Shown here in pieces: positions 9,262 to 18,222 of a stretch of 21,874 nt of DNA (within the stretch, counting starts at the first letter, position 1; every line of letters begins with the position of its first letter). The notes under the pieces are model-generated. The model had not been told where the DNA came from. It did no database searches and saw only the letters and a list, made by a program, of their open reading frames with translations. The DNA lies in NCBI GenBank assembly GCA_037447655.1, contig JBBHKE010002360.1, positions 473,091 through 494,964 on the forward strand. The letters run 5' to 3'. A program made the translations under genes and the position numbers. The stretch comes from Zygnema cylindricum. Lineage: Eukaryota > Streptophyta > Zygnematophyceae > Zygnematales > Zygnemataceae.

Positions 9262-10398
9262 TTGCTACCTCGATCTAGTGGTTCCGCTCTGGTGATGAGA
9301 AGGCCTCTGGAATGGTTAGAGGCTCCCCTGAGGCTGCCGAGCAGGCGAAGTGAGAGCTTGCTTGCAGGCGGCTACTGGATCTTCTTCCCCCCGGAAAGTT
9401 TGAGGCTGAAAATGTCTGATCCCTTGCATTGCGCTTGTTTCGCTGGTTGCCATCACTAGGCATTGATCGGAGTAGGTCCGGTTGGAACTGAACTTGTGAA
9501 GGAGTATGGAGAGTTTCAAACTCATGTGTTCCCACCGGTGAAGTTCGTATCTGTGGGACAATTTCATGGATGCAATTTAGAATAACATATTCTTGTACTT
9601 TTTGCTGCTTTTCTTGCTCTGTCATTTCAAATAAGTCTATTGAGTCTAGCTCATCCTTAACAATGATGTTTCTCGCTACAATTATTTTCTGCCTTTCAAA
9701 CACAAAAACTCTATAACCCTTTGAGTGATCATCATATCCTAACAGATTACCTGGTAATCCTTTCGGTTCCATCTTCCATCTATCATTAGATGTATCCAAG
9801 ACAAAATATTTACTACCAAAGACTTTAAAATGACTAACATCTGATTTTCTGCCTGTCTAGATCTCATAAGAAGTAGTCTCAACCAATCTTGATCCTATCA
9901 TATTCTTAATATAAACCGCACAATTTAGAGCCTTAGCCCAGAATTTCGGATCCATTTTTTAACTACAAGCATCCACCTAGAGCTCTCTAGAGGGTTCTAT
10001 TTAATCTCGAAACCCCATTTTGTTCAGGTGAATACGGAACTGTCAAAGATGACTTATACCTTCATCAAGTAAAAGGCTTCAAATTCCTTTGAAGTATATT
10101 CCCCACCATTGTCCGATCTGAACTCCAATATTGGTAAGTTATGGAGTTTTTCAACCCATGCTTTTAAGTGTTTGAAGTGACATAACATTTCGCTCTTTTC
10201 TTTCATGAAGTAAACTTTTGTATACCCTGAAAAATCATTTGTGAAGGTGACCATATATTTCATCCCTCCGGAAGATGGTACCTTCGCAGGACCAAAAACA
10301 TCAGAATGAATTTGTTGTAAGAGGTTAGTTGACCGATGTTTAGACTCTCTAGGGAATGGCAGTCTGTGGATTTTCCTTAAAGCGTTGCCATCACATTA
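9262..10398 (-). pseudogene. Integrase core and C-terminal domain (B/E series)
   Basis: The core has the first catalytic box as HSDVFGPAK (near 10300), FTNDFSGYTKVYF and RSDNGGEY (10263-10054). A frameshift follows near 10050. The third box reads EQNGVSRLNRT (about 10037-10000); the codon for the catalytic Glu (NGVxERxNR) is absent. The C-terminal module (9799-9275) has PKGLPGNLLGYDDHSKGYRV and then a Ser/Asn/Arg-rich linker that continues in frame into the RT linker, so integrase and RT here are one unit. HNLPILEFRSDNGGEY shows the normal spacing of the central motif. Confidence 0.88.
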
Positions 10399-10915
10399 TT
10401 TAACCGGCTGATCTGTGAGTGATACACCATCTATTTTTCTAGCAACTACCATTTTTTTCAAACTATCATAATTTACATGGCCTAATCTTTTATGCCATAA
10501 CTCATCTGAATGCAAAACACCGGAGTACAGAACATCATTCTCCTTTGTATAAGCCATATCCATGCGATACATCTTGCTACTATCTCTAGTACCTGTAAAT
10601 GCAACCTTGCCATTCTTGCTAACATCTTGCCGTCCATTTTTCAAATTGACCTCAAAGCCTTTACTCTTTACCAAGGACGTTGAAAACATATTTTTCTTAA
10701 AATCAAGAACAAAAAGGACATTGTGAAGGGTCCTTTCAATTGCTTTACCTTCTACATCAACTAGTAAAGATACATCACCCACAGCACGTGTCTGGACACT
10801 CATCCCACAAGCATAATAAATATTTTTATCATGCGTTGTTCTTAGATTTTTGAAGATAGCTTTGTTCCAGCAGATGTGAGCTGACGCTCCCGAATCCATT
10901 ATCTATCCAGTGTCC
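10396..10915 (-). pseudogene. Protease and pre-integrase domain (B/E series), nearly intact
   Basis: Open from 10899 to a stop at 10396-10398, then continuing in the same frame into integrase. The protease active site MDSGASAHICWN is intact, unlike A and B. It is followed by VLFVLDFKKNMFSTS and the pre-integrase HKRLGHVNYDSLKKM. Just upstream the sequence TGGATAGATAATGG looks like a 4-bp GATA tandem duplication in the expected W-I-(M)-D-S-G codons, which shifts the frame right at the active site. The protein differs from the A/B protease in the residues around the site, so it comes from a different family. Confidence 0.88.
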
Positions 10916-10949
10916 TTCGGGCCCTCCATTGCCGCTGTATAGCAAATAG

Positions 10950-11887
10950 AGAAAACGTCAAAGCCTTGTCTTGGAGAGACGAAGAAGCCGAAAATAATGC
11001 ATTTCCACGAGGTGTAGGCCCCGTGAAGCTTTTGTACAATTGACTTTGTTGCCATCTCGGCCTGTATAAACCTGTTTCGTTAGCCTTTTTTACTTTAGGA
11101 CAGAACTTATATCCATGACCTCTCTCACTACAATAGAAACATGCATTGTTGGACTATCTATTTCCACCTTGATTAAACTCTCTGAACTGATTTTGTGAAG
11201 TAAATTGATTTCTTTGCTAATTAAACTGTCCTTTTCTCTCAAAGTGTGGATTGAAAGCCTCTACTTGCTCCACATTGAGAATATTAGATGTAGCTTCCTC
11301 TTCTAGTAAAATATTAATTGCCAACTGTAAAGTCCAGCTAGCCTTATTTTCTTTTCGAGCATATCAAACGCTCCTTTCATACTACAAGGGAGACCCCTCA
11401 TTAGTAATGTTGCTTGATGAAACTGAGGAAACACGCCTCTTGCACAAGCATGTGCATCTACAAGGATCTGAAAGTTGTTAGAATATTCAGCCATTGTACC
11501 GCCAGTCTACTTATAATCCCAATTTTTTCAAGCCAAGTGAAGTTCTTCCTGGACATTAGATTTTTCATAATCATTTTTAAGAGATATCCAGATATCAACT
11601 GTTTTTTTCATTTTTATCCGTGACATAGCTAAATTCTAAGATATACAAAATTTCAAAATAGAACAAGACTGAGTATTTTTCTTTGACCCTGGCAGATCAG
11701 ATTCATCCAGCGAACCATACAATATATCCAAAATATCAACATTCTTAAAGTGAGTCTCCACCATATCCGCCAGATAAAAATAATTTCCCCTGAGAAGATG
11801 GGAATTCTTGATGACAAAGCCCATAACCTGTTGTTCTACAACCACCGGTGTAGGTGGAGGAGCAGCTGTAGTAGTAGAAATAGACAT
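10950..11887 (-). pseudogene. Gag (B/E series) with intact zinc knuckle
   Basis: Begins with ATG at 11887-11885 (MSISTTTAAPPPTPVVVEQQ), ahead of a normal leader. After the TAG/TAA at 11636-11638 the frame is broken, then resumes (11494-11303) with MAEYSNNFQILVDAHA and ATLLMRGLP, the gag core. The zinc knuckle CFYCSERGHGYKFC (about 11142-11098) is a perfect C-x2-C-x4-H-x4-C. This gag does not resemble the gags of A, B and D, which supports a different origin from B's own gag at 18223-19350. Confidence 0.85.
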
Positions 11888-12108
11888 GATACACACTCAG
11901 AAGCTATCAAGAATCCAACCAAACAGTTGTTTTTAAGTGCTCACCAAATATTATACAAGCAACCAAACTTCACAAAGCTCTATCAAATTATAAAGCAGCA
12001 TTAACACTGACAACTCCCAAAGTTTTAGCACAATTCACACGACAACACTCAAGATATAACATCAGAAGTTTCCCAAAAATTGTGTGGAGTTTTACTACTT
12101 AGAAGTTT
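11888..12108 (-). other. 5' leader of the E series
   Basis: About 220 bp between the gag Met and the candidate primer site. AT-rich, no open frame of note, no recognisable element. Confidence 0.5.
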
Positions 12109-12120
12109 GGATCCATAAAA
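12109..12120 (-). other. Candidate primer binding site of E
   Basis: Minus strand reads TTTTATGGATCC immediately inside the TG...CA unit 12121-12716. It resembles the AGTTATGGGCCC site of A and B with a few changes, at the expected place. Weak on its own. Confidence 0.4.
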
Positions 12121-12716
12121 TGCTCTAAGTCCTAAGTCTTATACTCTCCGTGTTGTACAGCCGATACAAGTGTACCCGAGAGGTACGTCCAAAATCAACC
12201 CACCTACTGAGATTTACGTGTTCCTAATCCTACCAACCTAATCTATCATCGTACAGTCAATATTACTCTGAATCTAAATTAAGCGATTGTACAAATACTT
12301 GTCGGCTAAGTCACTTGTGATACTCTTATGAATCTCGTCTGTTGACTTGATTCATATCAATCGTAGCCGCGTTGTCTTGTACCGAATCACACTCATATCA
12401 CCCGCGGCTGTGGTGTCCCGTATTGAATCATATCCAAGATAACAGCAGCTGGGTTGTCTGTACGGATCATATCCAAAGTAACCGCAACTGCGTTGTACTG
12501 TCTGTGTCGCAGCTGCGCTGTTCTGTCTGCGTCGCAGGGTTGCTGCTGCACTACTCTGTTTCCATAGCAACAGCGCTGCTGCGTTTGCGTCGCAGTCGCG
12601 TTGTCCTGTACTACTCTCAAGTGATGACACATGTCCTTGTGAAACCTACACTACAAATTACTACCTTTCTGCCATCACACTAATTTATTGAGATTTAAAG
12701 TTTTCCAAAATCAACA
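12121..12716 (-). repeat. LTR E: 596-bp LTR unlike A, B and D
   Basis: Begins TG at 12121 and ends TCAACA at 12716; on the minus strand TGTTGATTTTGG...AGCA, a typical LTR start. It sits just upstream of a gag leader and candidate primer site, as a 5' LTR should. It lacks the G-box and GTAC modules of the other families and has a GC-rich tandem array in the middle. No second copy was found in the window. Confidence 0.6.
12337..12618. repeat. Degenerate tandem array inside LTR E
   Basis: Three to four units of about 40 bp (core GCxGCGTTGTxxTGTACxGATC then ATATCCAA) at about 12337-12481 run into shorter units of about 25 bp (CGCAGCTGCGxTGTxCTGT) at 12482-12618. Rich in CG and GC steps compared with the AT-rich surroundings. 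Confidence 0.7.
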
Positions 12717-13003
12717 GAGAGCACATGTTGGATTTGAAATTCTATGTGCTCTATTGCCACACAAAATTCGCAGATCCAAAAAAGCCAATCTAGGTAGTGT
12801 CCACTCCAACTTTATATAAAACCAAATGATTGACCCATTGACAATCAAAACCCCATTACAGCTTCACCCCAGTGAAATAAGACTTTCTGTGTGCTCAGTT
12901 CCACCACATAATGCAAAGTTAGAATATGAGTTTTTCATAACATTCCCCACTGTGAATTTCCCATAAAAATGCAGCCACCTTGGCAAGCAAACAATTTGAG
13001 AGA

Positions 13004-13019
13004 CTACACCCATGTGTAG
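13004..13019 (-). promoter_or_regulatory. LTR stem-loop, L1 copy
   Basis: CTACAC-CCAT-GTGTAG, a perfect 6-bp stem. Same position as in A and B LTRs. Confidence 0.6.
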
Positions 13020-13189
13020 CTTGGACTCTCTTAAGTTAGCAGCAAAAAGAATATTTGAATTTGCTCCCCTAAGTTATGGCTGTCAAAGACAGCGAATTTA
13101 ACAGAATGCCTCTAGAAGAGAGGGCTTCCAAAAAATGTCTAAGTACTAAGAACCTACTCAAATTATCATACACTATATAATGTACATAC

Positions 13190-13213
13190 AAAGTACGATA
13201 GCCGCCGTACTTT
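13190..13213. promoter_or_regulatory. GTAC dyad, L1 copy
   Basis: AAAGTACG then an 8-base GC-rich spacer then CGTACTTT, a perfect 8-bp inverted repeat, with further GTAC sites on both sides. Lies next to the G-box at 13248. Confidence 0.6.
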
Positions 13214-14003
13214 ATGTACGGAATTATGCGGCACCACTTCGGTCTGCCACGTGGCAAATAAGTCATCGCCATTTTGTCCCTTTTTTCTCCAACATCCTAT
13301 AGAATAGTGCCACGTGTCATTTTCCTCCATTTTCGCGAAGCATCGCCAAAATAGCCATTTGGGCTGGCCTACACTCACGCTTGCCGTCCGTTTGAAATAC
13401 CGCGATCAACGTCAGCTGTTCGATCTTGACGACGCGCCAAATCTTTTTCGGACGTTGAATTTCTAAGAACGTAGTCATTTTTCACCTTCGTTTAAATTCT
13501 ACCGACGTCAATTTGGTCCATTAATTGAAGGCGTCGTCAATAACGTTCTATTAACATATCAACCAAAAGTGTTTATCTCTTGTCTTTGTCCTAGCGTATA
13601 AGGAGAAAGACTACTAGAAGTTTGCAGACCTAGGTTCAAATAGTAAAGTCACCATAATGGTCATATTTTGATAGTATTCTCTACGTATTAACCACATATA
13701 TTTATTGTACCCAAAATAACTCAACATTGGTCTTAGACTATAGGATAAAGCTACCGACCAAAAGTGATTTCACTGACGGTAAGTACCTAGATCAAATTTG
13801 GAGTTCATCAATTACCTTTTGTGGCAAATCTACCAAACCTATTATCTGTGTCTCTAGAGAGTTTTGGCAGCCATGACTCTAGCTCCTTTTGTAGCCTTCA
13901 GTGACTACGATTAGTGTGGGGGCTTGGAGAAGGGAGTTAAAGACAGACTGCCTCTGCCTTTTTCTATCCCAATATAGACCTAGAAAATACATAAATATCA
14001 ACA

Positions 14004-14079
14004 AGATTTAACTTAGCCGCAAAATTGGAATCTAATCGTGAATCGCACATTGAACTTAGACGCAAATTGAAAAACGATG
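14004..14079. other. 76-bp spacer between two family-D LTRs, unassigned
   Basis: No coding similarity seen in any frame. It holds two near copies of AACTTAGxCGCAAA(A)TTG about 40 bp apart. It may be a remnant of the DNA into which the D LTRs were inserted. Confidence 0.4.
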
Positions 14080-14569
14080 TGAAATTCTATGGGCTCCATT
14101 GCCACACAAAATTTGCAGATCCAAAGAAGCTAATCTGGATAGTGCCGACTCCAAGTTTATATAAACCCAAATGATTGACCCCTTTACAATCAAAACCCCA
14201 TTACAGCTTCACCTCTATGAAATAAGACTTTGTGTGTGCTCACTTCCACCACAGAATGCAAAGTTAGAATATGTGATTTGGATACATTCACCCACTTTGA
14301 CTTTCCCTTAGAAACGCAGCCACCTAGGCAGGCAAAAACTCTGACCAACTACACCCTTATGTAGCGTGGACTCCACTGAGTCCGCAGCAAAAAGAATCAC
14401 TGAATTTGGTCAACTGAGTTAATAGTTACGGTTGGCCAAAGTTTGCCTTTTGTATAAATGCTCTTTGGGAGAAAGGTGGCTACCTATTTGAAATATTTTA
14501 AGTCCTAAACCCCACTCTTAACCCTCTAGTAATGTGGTACTGACCAATATTATTAATGTATAGTATATA

Positions 14570-14593
14570 AAGGTACAGGTGTCGCTGTACCTT
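14570..14593. promoter_or_regulatory. GTAC dyad, first L2 copy
   Basis: AAGGTACAG-GTGTCG-CTGTACCTT, a perfect 9-bp inverted repeat. A second, related dyad (AAAGTAC...GTACTTT) is at 14740-14763. Confidence 0.6.
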
Positions 14594-15258
14594 TTGTAGG
14601 GCCATCGTACAACATGGCTAAAAAGTCAACACATGTCCTATCCGAATTCGCTCATATAATCCCCAAAATTCTTGCTTCCAAATCTTATCTCTCCATGTGG
14701 CGTCAGGTTATGCCACATTTGAAAACGGTATCGTACAATAAAGTACAGGCGCCGGAGTACTTTCTGTACGAACAGTGTACAATATTGCTATAATGTGACA
14801 TTTGTCACATCCGGATTTGTTGTGTTTCGTTCCGGAGATTTCGCAACTTGTACAATGTTGCCACGTGTCATATGCAGTGGTGACGTCCGCAAACCGCCAA
14901 ATTATCCTTTCGCGAAGCCGACGCTAATCACGGCCGTCCGATTTATTTCGGCATTTTATACGGACCGTCGAAACAAATGTTCGTACTATTTGTTTCGTCC
15001 AGTACTTTAAAGTACAGCTGTTTCTATGCCATATAAACCGTAATTTAGTTAAATAGAAAACCCTACTAAATACATTTTAATCATCTGCCAAACCCTTTAT
15101 GTATTAGCACTAGTCATGGACTAAACGGATAAGGCAAACGACTACTAGTTACTTGACGAACGGTAGGTACCAGGATCAATTCCTGAGTCCGTCAAATACC
15201 TTTTTGGAAGTCTACTAAATCTTCTCCCATTCTCCATAGAGAGCCTAGGCAGCCATGG

Positions 15259-15324
15259 CTCTAGCTCCCTGTCCAGCCTTCAGTGACTACAACAAGTGTG
15301 TGGGCTTGGAGAAGGGAGTTAGAG
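15259..15324 (-). promoter_or_regulatory. Long imperfect hairpin in D LTR
   Basis: Arm 15259-15278 (CTCTAGCTCCCTGTCCAGCC) pairs with 15303-15324 apart from a few bulges. The loop TTCAGTGACTACAACAAGTG is conserved in L1, L3 and both A LTRs, where the arms are replaced by (TC)n and (GA)n. Confidence 0.55.
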
Positions 15325-15386
15325 GCAGACCGCCTCTGCTCTTTTTCCTATACTAAAACATACCTAGAAATACTCAAATATCAACA

Positions 15387-15500
15387 CTCCCCATATTTTC
15401 TTCTCTATTTTCTTTTCAACTCCCACAAATAAATAACAAACATCCCCTCCCCTTTTTCTTTTTCTTTTTCCTGTTTCCTTTTCCTTTCATAAAACTTAAG
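15387..15500 (-). other. Polypurine tract region of element D
   Basis: Minus strand ends GAAAATATGGGGAG against the TGTTGATA LTR start, within a run that is almost purely purine on the minus strand as far as about 15490. Confidence 0.6.
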
Positions 15501-15599
15501 AAAATACTCTCGTATTTAACACAATGTATTAGATGAAACGAAATAATAATTGCATCACACATTTTATTTAACATCCCACTTTTCATAAATCTGAGCAAA

Positions 15600-15721
15600 G
15601 ATTTTATCCACCTCATCACTTTTCTATCCACACACAAACCGATTTCCCTCTTGCGATCAAAACAGCCACCCCCATCTCCAATATGCAACATACACCCAGA
15701 TGTTAACCCTTTTACATTCAC
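15600..15721 (-). pseudogene. Element D RNase H scrap
   Basis: Minus-strand reading gives KGLTSGCMLHIGDGGGCF, matching the start of the RNase H domain of element A (CTSGFLLYVGDGACCW). The remainder of the domain is unrecognisable. Frame differs from the gag-derived frame to the right. Confidence 0.6.
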
Positions 15722-15812
15722 ACGTTCATAAATACCATCACTTTCTTTAGTATTGTCAAACCCATTACCCCCAAAAATTGAACTTTACTCCCTCTTTCCC
15801 ATCAATTTCTAT

Positions 15813-17045
15813 TCACAAATCACTTTCTATTTTTATTCCCAATAAATATTTCTCTTCCCCTAAACCTTTCATTAAATATTTCTCTTTTCCCCTATCCTTT
15901 AAAACCCCTTCTAGTTTCACTTCTCCCGTTTCCTCAGAATCCGTTGAAGTCTCCCTTTTCGACCAGTTTTCTGTTTTCAAAATATCTATAAAATTATCCT
16001 CATTAATTTTATCTTTCCCATTTTCACTTATGGATCCTAGATCTAACTTTCTCATTTCTAAATCATCCTGTCTACACTCCTCGACATCCTCAAGTACCTC
16101 CTCTCCCTTTACTTCGCTTATACCTCCAAAAGCACACTGTTGCCTTCGTAAAATTTCTGTGTACTTTTCTCTCTTCTCTATTCTACCAATGTGAACAAGC
16201 TCCAAGATTTCTTCATCCTCTTTCTCCTCTTCCCCTTCTTCCTCCTTATTCACATACCAACTTCTAAGTTCTTCTAAACAAGGACACTTCTCCATATAGT
16301 GACATGGTTTCCAAGAAGCGAGGCAAACCCCTTTTTTCAAAGCTCCTTTTTTTTTTCCTCTCCCTCTCTTTCCACCAAAGTTCCGATAAGGTTTACCTTT
16401 GTCTTTCTTCCTCTCATTACGCTTCTGCTCGTCACCGGCGTTCCTCACATCACGCTTCCGCCAATCACCACTTGTTGTAAATGCAGTCTCCTTCTCACTT
16501 CACCTACGAAGCTCCAAAGTGCTTTCCCTTACAAGAATTATCCCCATGGTAATGCTCCTAGTCCATGAGGAGACATCCATTCCCTGCATACGGTAAATGA
16601 TGTCTTCGTACTCATCTGGGAGCTTCATAATAAGTGTATTAATCTTTCTCTCCTCAGATTCTACATATCTCGTACTAGCAAGCTCAACATATAATGTAGC
16701 AATATCATTGCAAAACTCTATCATGCTACCGTCTTTATAAACATTGGCCTCTATTTCTTCTTTTACTAACTGCTGCCTCTGTATAGTCTCACTCTTATAA
16801 ATCTGAATTAGTGTTTCCCAGATTTTTGAAGACTTGGTTAAACTTTAAAGAGTGGTAGCAATAGACTTAGACACATATCTGAGAATGAGATGTTTAGCTA
16901 TAGTGTTTTTGTATTCCCAAATTTTCCTGTCATATTCTTCAGTTTTTGGTTCAGCTATAACCCCCACAAGTGGAACCGTAGGCGAGAGCCTAACTCCCCT
17001 CACCATAGGTGTCGTTTAATCCTTCTCCCCTATTTCCCCATCCAT
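15813..17045 (-). pseudogene. Element D gag fused to an acidic spacer and an RT scrap
   Basis: A single frame runs from the Met at 17045-17043 to 15813 with only three stops (17016-17018, 16845-16847, 16500-16502). Order: gag N-terminal (YDRKIWEYKNTIAKHLILRY), gag core (NTLIMKLPDEYEDIIYRMQ), a damaged knuckle CLASWKPCHYMEKC in which the second Cys is Ser, a Glu-rich run, RRQQCAFGG (which precedes the protease in element B), then about 75 acidic residues with no visible relative, then MKGLGEEKYLLGIKIE, the RT segment after the catalytic box. Protease, integrase and most of RT are thus deleted without losing the frame. The minus strand is very purine-rich here, which lowers the chance of stops. 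Function as a protein is unproven. Confidence 0.75.
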
Positions 17046-17146
17046 AGCAAGGTTTTTCTCTTCACTTTCCGTTGCATTTTCACTCCGGTTGATATTCTGG
17101 GCAGCCTCAGATGATTCTCCATAGTTAGCTCCTCCAAAGCCAAATG

Positions 17147-18222
17147 ATTCCAAGTTTATATAAACCCAAATGATTGACCCCTTGATAATCAGAACCCCAT
17201 TACAGCTTCACCCGTGTGAAAAAAAGCTTTCTGTGTGCTCAGTTCCACCACAAAATGCAAAGTTAGAATTTGAGATTTGGACACATTCACCAACTTTGAC
17301 TTTCCTTTAGAAATACAGCCACCGTGGCAGGCAAAAACTCTGATAGACTACATCCTTGTGAAGCTTGAAATCCCAAGAGTCCGCAGCAGCAAGAATCACT
17401 CAAATTGGTCTACTGAGTTGATAGTTATGGCTAGCCAAAGTTTGCCATTTAAAGAAGATGCTCTTTGGAAGAGCCGACTACCTACCCGGAATATTGTAAG
17501 TCCTATTCCCTCTCTAAAACCCCTTCTACTAAAGTACGGCGCCAATCACAAGACTGTAACGTACAAAAAAGTACAGGCGCCGGTGTACTTTCTGTACGGC
17601 AGTTGTACGACAGGCCATACAGGTGACATCTGTCATATCCGAGCTTGTTGTCTTGCACTCCTGAAATTCCGCAACCACGTACGATGTCGCCACGTGTCAT
17701 CCGGAGTGGCGGCGCCCGAAAACGCCAAGGCGGCCATTTCAAAATCCCGTGTTGCACCTTGACCGTGGATTTCACATCGCCATTTTATCCGGACCGTCGA
17801 AACAATTGTCCGTAACATTTGTTTCGTGCGGCATAAAAGGTACAACGGGTTCTATGCCAAAGATTTTGTTCTAGCAGTTAAATGGAATTTTTGTCTTGTA
17901 TTCAAATGCCTATCGTACCTTATATGAGCAAGCATTGATCGTAGACTATAGAATAAAGCTATCACCTAAGAGTTAATGTAACACACGTTGGGTACCAGGA
18001 TCAAATACCGGAGCAGACAGTTTTTTTGGTATAGACTAAGTAGTAGCCTCTTTTCTGTCACCTTAGATAGTATAGTCAGCCATGGTTCTAGCTCTCTCTC
18101 CAAGCTTCAGTGATTGCAACAAGTATGGGGACTGGAGAGTGGGGCGAGAAGCTGACTGCCTTTGCTTTATTTCTTCCTTTTATTTTTCCTATTCAGACCT
18201 AGAAAATACATATCTTTCAACA
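17147..18222 (-). repeat. Element D right LTR (L3, 5' LTR), truncated at its inner end
   Basis: Matches L1 and L2 from the motif CCAAGTTTATATAAACCC onward, so about 70 bp of the LTR end and the primer site are missing. Contains stem-loop 17348-17363, GTAC dyad 17568-17591 (AAAGTACA-x8-TGTACTTT), CACGTG at 17691-17696 and the CT/GA hairpin near 18088-18154. Ends TTTCAACA and abuts the protease of element B. Confidence 0.85.
17568..17591. promoter_or_regulatory. GTAC dyad, L3 copy
   Basis: AAAGTACA-GGCGCCGG-TGTACTTT, a perfect 8-bp inverted repeat, followed by TGTACGGCAGTTGTACGAC. Confidence 0.6.

Larger units (their letters stand above)
12735..14003 (-). repeat. Lone family-D LTR (L1)
   Basis: 1269 bp, TGAAATTCTATG...ATCAACA, matching L2 and L3. 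Flanks are GGATT before (12730-12734) and AGATT after (14004-14008), a 4-of-5 match that fits a solo LTR with an aged duplication. It contains the stem-loop CTACAC-CCAT-GTGTAG (13004-13019), GTAC dyad (13190-13213), two CACGTG boxes (13248 and 13311) and a hairpin (13877-13896 with 13921-13938). No coding sequence of its own adjoins it. Confidence 0.8.
14080..15386 (-). repeat. Element D left LTR (L2, 3' LTR)
   Basis: 1307 bp, TGAAATTC...ATCAACA. It carries the stem-loop at 14349-14364, two GTAC dyads (14570-14593 and 14740-14763, apparently a duplicated module), a CACGTG box at 14862-14867, and a long imperfect hairpin with arms 15259-15278 and 15303-15324. Confidence 0.88.
14080..18222 (-). 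mobile_element. Element D: non-autonomous deletion derivative
   Basis: Two family-D LTRs (14080-15386 and 17147-18222) enclose only about 1.8 kb, holding gag, a scrap of RT and a scrap of RNase H in one orientation. Protease, integrase and most of RT are missing. The right LTR has lost its inner end together with the primer site. The flanks do not match (CGATG on the left, GGCCT on the right), so the two LTRs may not derive from one insertion, or the left flank was replaced later. Confidence 0.7.

Noticed and set aside
12337-12618. CRISPR-like array
   Set aside because: Units are contiguous, degenerate and of unequal length, with no unique spacers, in a plant LTR.
12352-12683. Overlapping open frames on both strands
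   Set aside because: Produced by the GC-rich tandem array in LTR E; repeated, low-complexity peptides on both strands.
12730-12734. GGATT before L1 as part of the element A duplication
   Set aside because: Same five bases as A's duplication, but far inside B; coincidence of a 5-mer.
15778-16194. 138-codon plus-strand open frame rich in Ser, Phe and Pro
   Set aside because: It is antisense to the gag-derived frame of element D; composition (pyrimidine-rich strand) explains it.
17277-17762. 161-codon plus-strand open frame
   Set aside because: Lies wholly in an LTR; no recognisable domain, and nothing indicates a gene.
14080-18222. Element D as a clean single insertion
   Set aside because: Flanking 5-mers differ (CGATG and GGCCT) and the left flank is not element B sequence, so a simple insertion is not supported.
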